Positions 6,936 to 9,540 of a DNA stretch of 9,540 nucleotides are shown here, one piece after another. The stretch's first letter is position 1; every line of letters begins with the position of its first letter. A model generated the notes under the pieces. That model saw nothing but the letters and a program-made list of their open reading frames with translations, was not told where the DNA came from and searched no databases. The stretch spans positions 1 to 9,540 of the forward strand of contig JAOAEP010000047.1 of the NCBI GenBank assembly GCA_026416755.1. Reading direction: 5' to 3'. The position numbers were made by a program, and so were the translations under genes. Source of the DNA: a bacterium. Its GTDB lineage: Bacteria; Ratteibacteria; UBA8468; B48-G9; JAFGKM01.

Positions 6936-7545
6936 TCAAAAATTCCTCCCACTTTTTTATAACTTCTAGAAAAGTTTCTTCTTCACTTTTTCTTTTAATT
7001 ATTTTTACTCTTCTATTTTTTTTTGCAATCTCTAAATATCCTTTTCTCACTTTTTTTTGAAATTCAAGGGATTCTTCTTCAATTCTATCTTTATTCTTTC
7101 TTTTCAATATTTCAATCAAATTTTCTGGTTTTTCATCTATAAGAAATGTGATGTTAGGAAGATATTTTTTTTCTATAATAAAAGAATGTAAATCTTTAAT
7201 AAATTTTAAAGATATATTTCTACCATATCCTTGATATGCAAAAGTAGAGTCAATATATCTATCAAGAATAATAATTTTCCCCCTTTCAAGATTTTTTTTA
7301 ATTTTTTCCTCAATTAATTGAGACCTACTTGCAAGATATAAAAATAATTCACAGAATTTTGACATTTCTATATTCTTTGAGAGAAGTATTTTTCTAATTC
7401 TATCACCTATTTTAGTTCCACCTGGTTCATGTAAAACAATTACTTGATAATTCTTTTTAAGTAAATATTGATAAAATTTTTTTACAATGGTAGTTTTCCC
7501 ACATCCATCAATGCCTTCAAAACTTACAATTATTCCCCTTCTCAT
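6883..7545 (-). CDS. tmk: Thymidylate kinase (dTMP kinase)
   Basis: Cytoplasmic enzyme that phosphorylates dTMP to dTDP with ATP, for dTTP supply. The 220 residues include P-loop GIDGCGKT (11-18), the substrate motif EPGGT (40-44), the DRY motif (95-97) with DSTFAYQGYGR (99-109), and a lid/C-terminal stretch with DRIEEE and EFQKKVRKGY (153-170). The last 17 codons plus the stop overlap holB in another frame and add a lysine-rich tail (KRSKK...SKTKK) beyond the usual fold end. The tmk-holB pair is a widespread bacterial arrangement. There is no Shine-Dalgarno sequence before the ATG. The 53-bp upstream gap is nearly pure A/T and may hold a promoter, but no box stands out. Start choice is supported by the first beta strand, GIIVSFEGIDG, beginning directly after MRR. 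Confidence 0.93.
   Translation of the reverse strand: MRRGIIVSFEGIDGCGKTTIVKKFYQYLLKKNYQVIVLHEPGGTKIGDRIRKILLSKNIEMSKFCELFLYLASRSQLIEEKIKKNLERGKIIILDRYIDSTFAYQGYGRNISLKFIKDLHSFIIEKKYLPNITFLIDEKPENLIEILKRKNKDRIEEESLEFQKKVRKGYLEIAKKNRRVKIIKRKSEEETFLEVIKKWEEFLNEYKRSKKLPFESKTKK
6945..6950 (-). promoter_or_regulatory. Ribosome binding site of holB inside tmk
   Basis: GGGAGG on the minus strand, nine bases before the holB ATG (6935-6933), lies within the tmk coding sequence. It supports the overlapping start of holB. Confidence 0.75.
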
Positions 7546-7598
7546 ATTAGAAATTTTTTAGAGAAATTTTAAATAAAATATTAATTATAACTTAAGTT

Positions 7599-8171
7599 CT
7601 ACTCTACAAATTTAATGTACACAGAACCTATTTTTCTATTTTCTTTTTTTACTTCTATTTCATATCTTTTATTTTTCTCATCTTTTGCTTTATTTTTCAT
7701 CATATCTTTATAACTTACATAATAACCCAAATCTTGTCCATCATTGAATTTAGGATTCCCAATAAAACCAATAATATTTACTTTTAAACCATCTTTATCT
7801 ATACCTTCTACGTCAGTAATTTTAAATCTTGTATTATTCTTAATTTCAATTTCGTCATCTAATCCAACTTTTACTATATTTCCATTTATATTAAAAACAA
7901 GCAAAATCTCTAAATTTTTTTTATTTTCTTTTTCAAGTTGTGGTTTTATCAATACTTTTTCATTCTCAGCATATTTTTCAAACTTTTTTATCACTGGTTT
8001 TATATACAGAATTATATAAAAGTAATAGCCAACAAAGAAAGTAAATAACAAAGAAATGAAGATTGAAATGATGCCTTTCTTTTTCTTTATTATAAACAAC
8101 ACATAAGAAAGAAAAAACATCAAAAAAATAAGGGAAAGAAGTATTAATCCAATTCCAATTTCATTTATCAT
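7599..8171 (-). CDS. Small membrane protein of unknown function with a C-terminal beta-rich domain
   Basis: I cannot name a gene. The 190-residue product has two predicted membrane helices (about 5-28 and 34-57) separated by KKKKG, then a short linker and a soluble domain of about 105 residues. With KKKK in the turn, positive-inside reasoning suggests a cytoplasmic loop and both termini outside the cytoplasm, but this is weak. The soluble part alternates strands and turns: VFNINGNIVKVGLDDEIEI (92-110), then FKITDVEG, and LKVNIIGFIGNPKFNDGQDL (129-148) before GYYV. This pattern reminds me of the C-terminal Ig-like domain of M99 (Csd4-type) carboxypeptidases, a memory match only; no peptidase domain is present. 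The ATG is two bases after the GGDEF stop and its ribosome binding site lies inside that gene, so the two are co-transcribed. Confidence 0.75.
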   Translation of the reverse strand: MINEIGIGLILLSLIFLMFFLSYVLFIIKKKKGIISIFISLLFTFFVGYYFYIILYIKPVIKKFEKYAENEKVLIKPQLEKENKKNLEILLVFNINGNIVKVGLDDEIEIKNNTRFKITDVEGIDKDGLKVNIIGFIGNPKFNDGQDLGYYVSYKDMMKNKAKDEKNKRYEIEVKKENRKIGSVYIKFVE

Positions 8172-8173
8172 AA

Positions 8174-9403
8174 CTAACCCCCTTTTTCTTCATAAATTAC
8201 TATTTTATTTTTTCCCATGCTTTTAGCCATAAAAAGAGCAATATCTGCTTTGGTAAGAATTTCTTCATCAGAATTGCCATGTTCTGGGAAACTTGCAATC
8301 CCTATACTTAATGTTAAATGAATATCTTCATTTATTTTATCTTTCAAAAACTTAAAATTCTGAATATTTTTTTTAATTCTTTCTGCTACTACTTTTGCAT
8401 CTAAACTTGTAGAAAAAGGCAATAAATATGCAAATTCATCGCCTCCAAATCTACATATTATATCTGTTTCTCTTATTGTAGATTTAAGAAAACTTGCCAC
8501 TTCTTTAAGAATGATATCTCCCATTGGATGTCCATAAGTATCTACATATCTTTTAAAATTGTCAAGGTCAGATATCATAATAGAAAATGGGTATCCTTCT
8601 CTTCTAGCTTTAGCAAATTCTTCCTTTAACCTTATATTAAAATACCTTCTATTATAGATCTCTGTTAAGGCATCTGTAATTGAGGCGATATTTACTTTTT
8701 CGTGTAATAAAGAGTTTTCCAATTCTAAATTTAGATGTTTTAAGAAAACCTCTATGACTGACTTACTTGCCTCAAAAATTTTTAAAATTTCCTTTTTCCC
8801 TTTGCTAGATACTCCTATTATACAAACTGCTTTTGTCTTTTTTTCATCAAAGATAGGAATTGCTATTACTCCCAAATACTTATCAAATTCATATTCCTTA
8901 ATCAACTCTTTAATTTTTTTTTCATTTTCATAGGTGAGTTTATTAGGAGTAAGGATTTTATAAATATATTCATTTGCTTTCTTATTTTTATTAGAATTTA
9001 GTTTTTTACAAGTTTGACTTATTATATCTGTTGAAACAAAGTTTTTTAAATTTTCATCAAGTATAAGTAATATTCCAAGTTCTCCATTATAAAAATCAAT
9101 TAAAATTTCTAAACAATTTTGTAACATCTTTTCTATTTTTAAATTAGAACTCAATTTAAGAAGTGAATTGTTTAAATTATCAACCAATGTCTTCTGGAGT
9201 AATACTTGTGAATAATAATAATTAATTACTAAAAAACACAGAAAAACAAATATTGTCGTCACAAAAATAAATGGGAATATTTTTTTTATAAGAAGTTTTA
9301 TTGGAAGTAACCGTTCAAAATAAGCCGCCACAAAAAATAAAACTGTGCTTAAAACGATTATTATTAATACTTCAGTTAATATCATTAACCGTTTACTTTC
9401 CAT
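8174..9403 (-). CDS. Membrane-anchored GAF-like/GGDEF diguanylate cyclase
   Basis: Predicted inner-membrane enzyme of 409 residues that makes c-di-GMP from two GTP. Two hydrophobic helices (about 7-27 and 42-62) are followed by a helical linker, a GAF-like sensory region (about 88-225, with strands GILLILDENL and LGVIAIPIFDEK), a short coiled helix, and a GGDEF domain. The latter starts at DALTEIYNRRYF (244-255) and includes ISDLDNFKRYVDTYGHPMGD (277-296) and the intact GGDEF (320-324). RETD (311-314) lies five residues before it, matching the RxxD inhibitory site used for product feedback. LTLSIGIASFP (363-373) and the KADIALFMAK helix (385-394) complete the domain. Catalytic activity is therefore likely. 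No EAL domain is present. First gene of an operon with the small membrane protein. It lacks a Shine-Dalgarno sequence and appears leaderless. The GAF assignment is the least certain part. Confidence 0.9.
   Translation of the reverse strand: MESKRLMILTEVLIIIVLSTVLFFVAAYFERLLPIKLLIKKIFPFIFVTTIFVFLCFLVINYYYSQVLLQKTLVDNLNNSLLKLSSNLKIEKMLQNCLEILIDFYNGELGILLILDENLKNFVSTDIISQTCKKLNSNKNKKANEYIYKILTPNKLTYENEKKIKELIKEYEFDKYLGVIAIPIFDEKKTKAVCIIGVSSKGKKEILKIFEASKSVIEVFLKHLNLELENSLLHEKVNIASITDALTEIYNRRYFNIRLKEEFAKARREGYPFSIMISDLDNFKRYVDTYGHPMGDIILKEVASFLKSTIRETDIICRFGGDEFAYLLPFSTSLDAKVVAERIKKNIQNFKFLKDKINEDIHLTLSIGIASFPEHGNSDEEILTKADIALFMAKSMGKNKIVIYEEKGG
8178..8183 (-). promoter_or_regulatory. Ribosome binding site of the small membrane protein gene
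   Basis: AGGGGG on the minus strand, within the last codons of the GGDEF gene, sits six bases before the ATG at 8171. It supports that start and translation in one operon. Confidence 0.65.
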
Positions 9404-9420
9404 TAAAAATATTTTATAAT
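9392..9420 (+). promoter_or_regulatory. Predicted pfp promoter
   Basis: TTTACT (9392-9397) and a perfect TATAAT (9415-9420) are separated by 17 bases. The predicted start near 9427 gives a leader of about 45 bases with a strong ribosome binding site. The -35 box lies next to the first codon of the divergent GGDEF gene. Confidence 0.5.
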
Positions 9421-9438
9421 AAATACATAAAATTTCAA
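9411..9438 (-). promoter_or_regulatory. Predicted promoter of the GGDEF gene, apparently leaderless
   Basis: On the minus strand, TTGAAA (9438-9433) and TAAAAT (9416-9411) are separated by 16 bases, and seven bases then lead to the ATG at 9403. Transcription would begin at or next to the start codon. There is no Shine-Dalgarno sequence. This overlaps the pfp promoter on the other strand. Confidence 0.45.
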
Positions 9439-9460
9439 CTTAAATATTAAGATTTTAAAA

Positions 9461-9466
9461 AGGAGG
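9461..9466 (+). promoter_or_regulatory. Ribosome binding site of pfp
   Basis: AGGAGG ends five bases before the ATG at 9472, a near-perfect Shine-Dalgarno sequence. Confidence 0.85.
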
Positions 9467-9471
9467 TTTCT

Positions 9472-9540
9472 ATGAGTAAATTGAGAGGTAACATGCTAAT
9501 TGCACAAAGTGGAGGACCTACAGTTGTTATAAATCAGAGT
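9472..9540 (+). CDS. pfp: Pyrophosphate-type 6-phosphofructokinase, N-terminal fragment cut by the window edge
   Basis: Only 23 codons are visible. They begin MSKLRGNM and continue with LIAQSGGPTVVINQS (9-23). The QSGGPTxVIN pattern is the first nucleotide-binding loop of the PPi-dependent phosphofructokinase group, which phosphorylates fructose 6-phosphate reversibly with pyrophosphate in glycolysis. ATP-dependent PfkA has a different GGDxPGxN-like form at this place. The residues that actually decide between PPi and ATP lie outside the window, so the phosphoryl donor is inference. It is divergent from the GGDEF gene, with its own promoter and strong ribosome binding site. Confidence 0.8.
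   Translation, partial: MSKLRGNMLIAQSGGPTVVINQS

Noticed and set aside
6695..7060. 121-residue plus-strand reading frame across tmk and holB
   Set aside because: Phe/Leu/Tyr-rich with no domain pattern; both genes on the other strand have intact motifs.
7546..7598. Leaderless promoter for tmk
   Set aside because: A-rich bases precede the ATG at a suitable distance, but the best hexamer matches only four of six -10 positions in a tract of nearly pure A/T, so it is not distinguishable from background.
7744..8019. 91-residue plus-strand reading frame opposite the small membrane protein
   Set aside because: Antisense shadow with Ser/Phe/Pro bias and no ribosome binding site; the minus-strand frame has a ribosome binding site and membrane helices.

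Overview
This is an AT-rich bacterial chromosome segment. It is dense (longest gap between genes is 138 bp, and that gap holds a tRNA) and lysine/isoleucine-rich in coding sequence. I see no mobile elements, CRISPR arrays or phage genes. The mix points to an uncultured, probably anaerobic lineage of the Omnitrophota/Ratteibacteria/Aerophobota sort: a PilB with a MshEN-type N-terminus, a Clp1/Grc3-type kinase in a bacterium, a pyrophosphate-type phosphofructokinase, and several genes that look leaderless. That placement is inference from gene content; no marker here is decisive. The single tRNA has about 58% G+C (49 of 84 by hand count), which argues against a hyperthermophile.

Layout. Bases 5-2742 (minus) hold a pilB-pilT pair joined by an ATGA overlap: the extension and retraction motors of a type IV pilus. 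A short divergent promoter region (2743-2795) separates it from a plus-strand block (2796-5946): an agmatinase-family ureohydrolase, a Clp1/Grc3-family polynucleotide kinase overlapping it by 22 bp, then, apparently from its own promoter, a PAS-PAS-HD-GYP protein. The plus block converges on a minus-strand block. In transcription order (high to low coordinates) this block is a membrane GGDEF diguanylate cyclase, a small two-helix membrane protein, thymidylate kinase (tmk), DNA polymerase III delta' (holB, overlapping tmk by 53 bp), and tRNA-Leu(CAG). Divergent from the GGDEF gene, the first 23 codons of a pyrophosphate-dependent phosphofructokinase run off the right edge.

How the genes fit together. 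The clearest theme is cyclic di-GMP and pili. The GGDEF protein has intact active-site and inhibitory-site motifs, the HD-GYP protein has all its metal ligands, and PilB carries two 24-residue MshEN-type motifs with the 5-residue spacer known from c-di-GMP-binding pilus ATPases. Maker, breaker and candidate receiver therefore lie within 9.5 kb, although in separate transcription units. tmk-holB is the familiar DNA-replication pair.

Translation signals fall into two classes. Agmatinase, holB, the small membrane protein and pfp have strong Shine-Dalgarno sequences. pilB, the HD-GYP gene and the GGDEF gene have none; instead each has a -10-like box 6-9 bases before its ATG, as expected for leaderless mRNAs. 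I did not find an obviously new multi-gene system. The items most worth following are the leaderless pattern, the MshEN motifs with altered first residues, the bacterial Clp1-type kinase, and the membrane-tethered small domain downstream of the cyclase.
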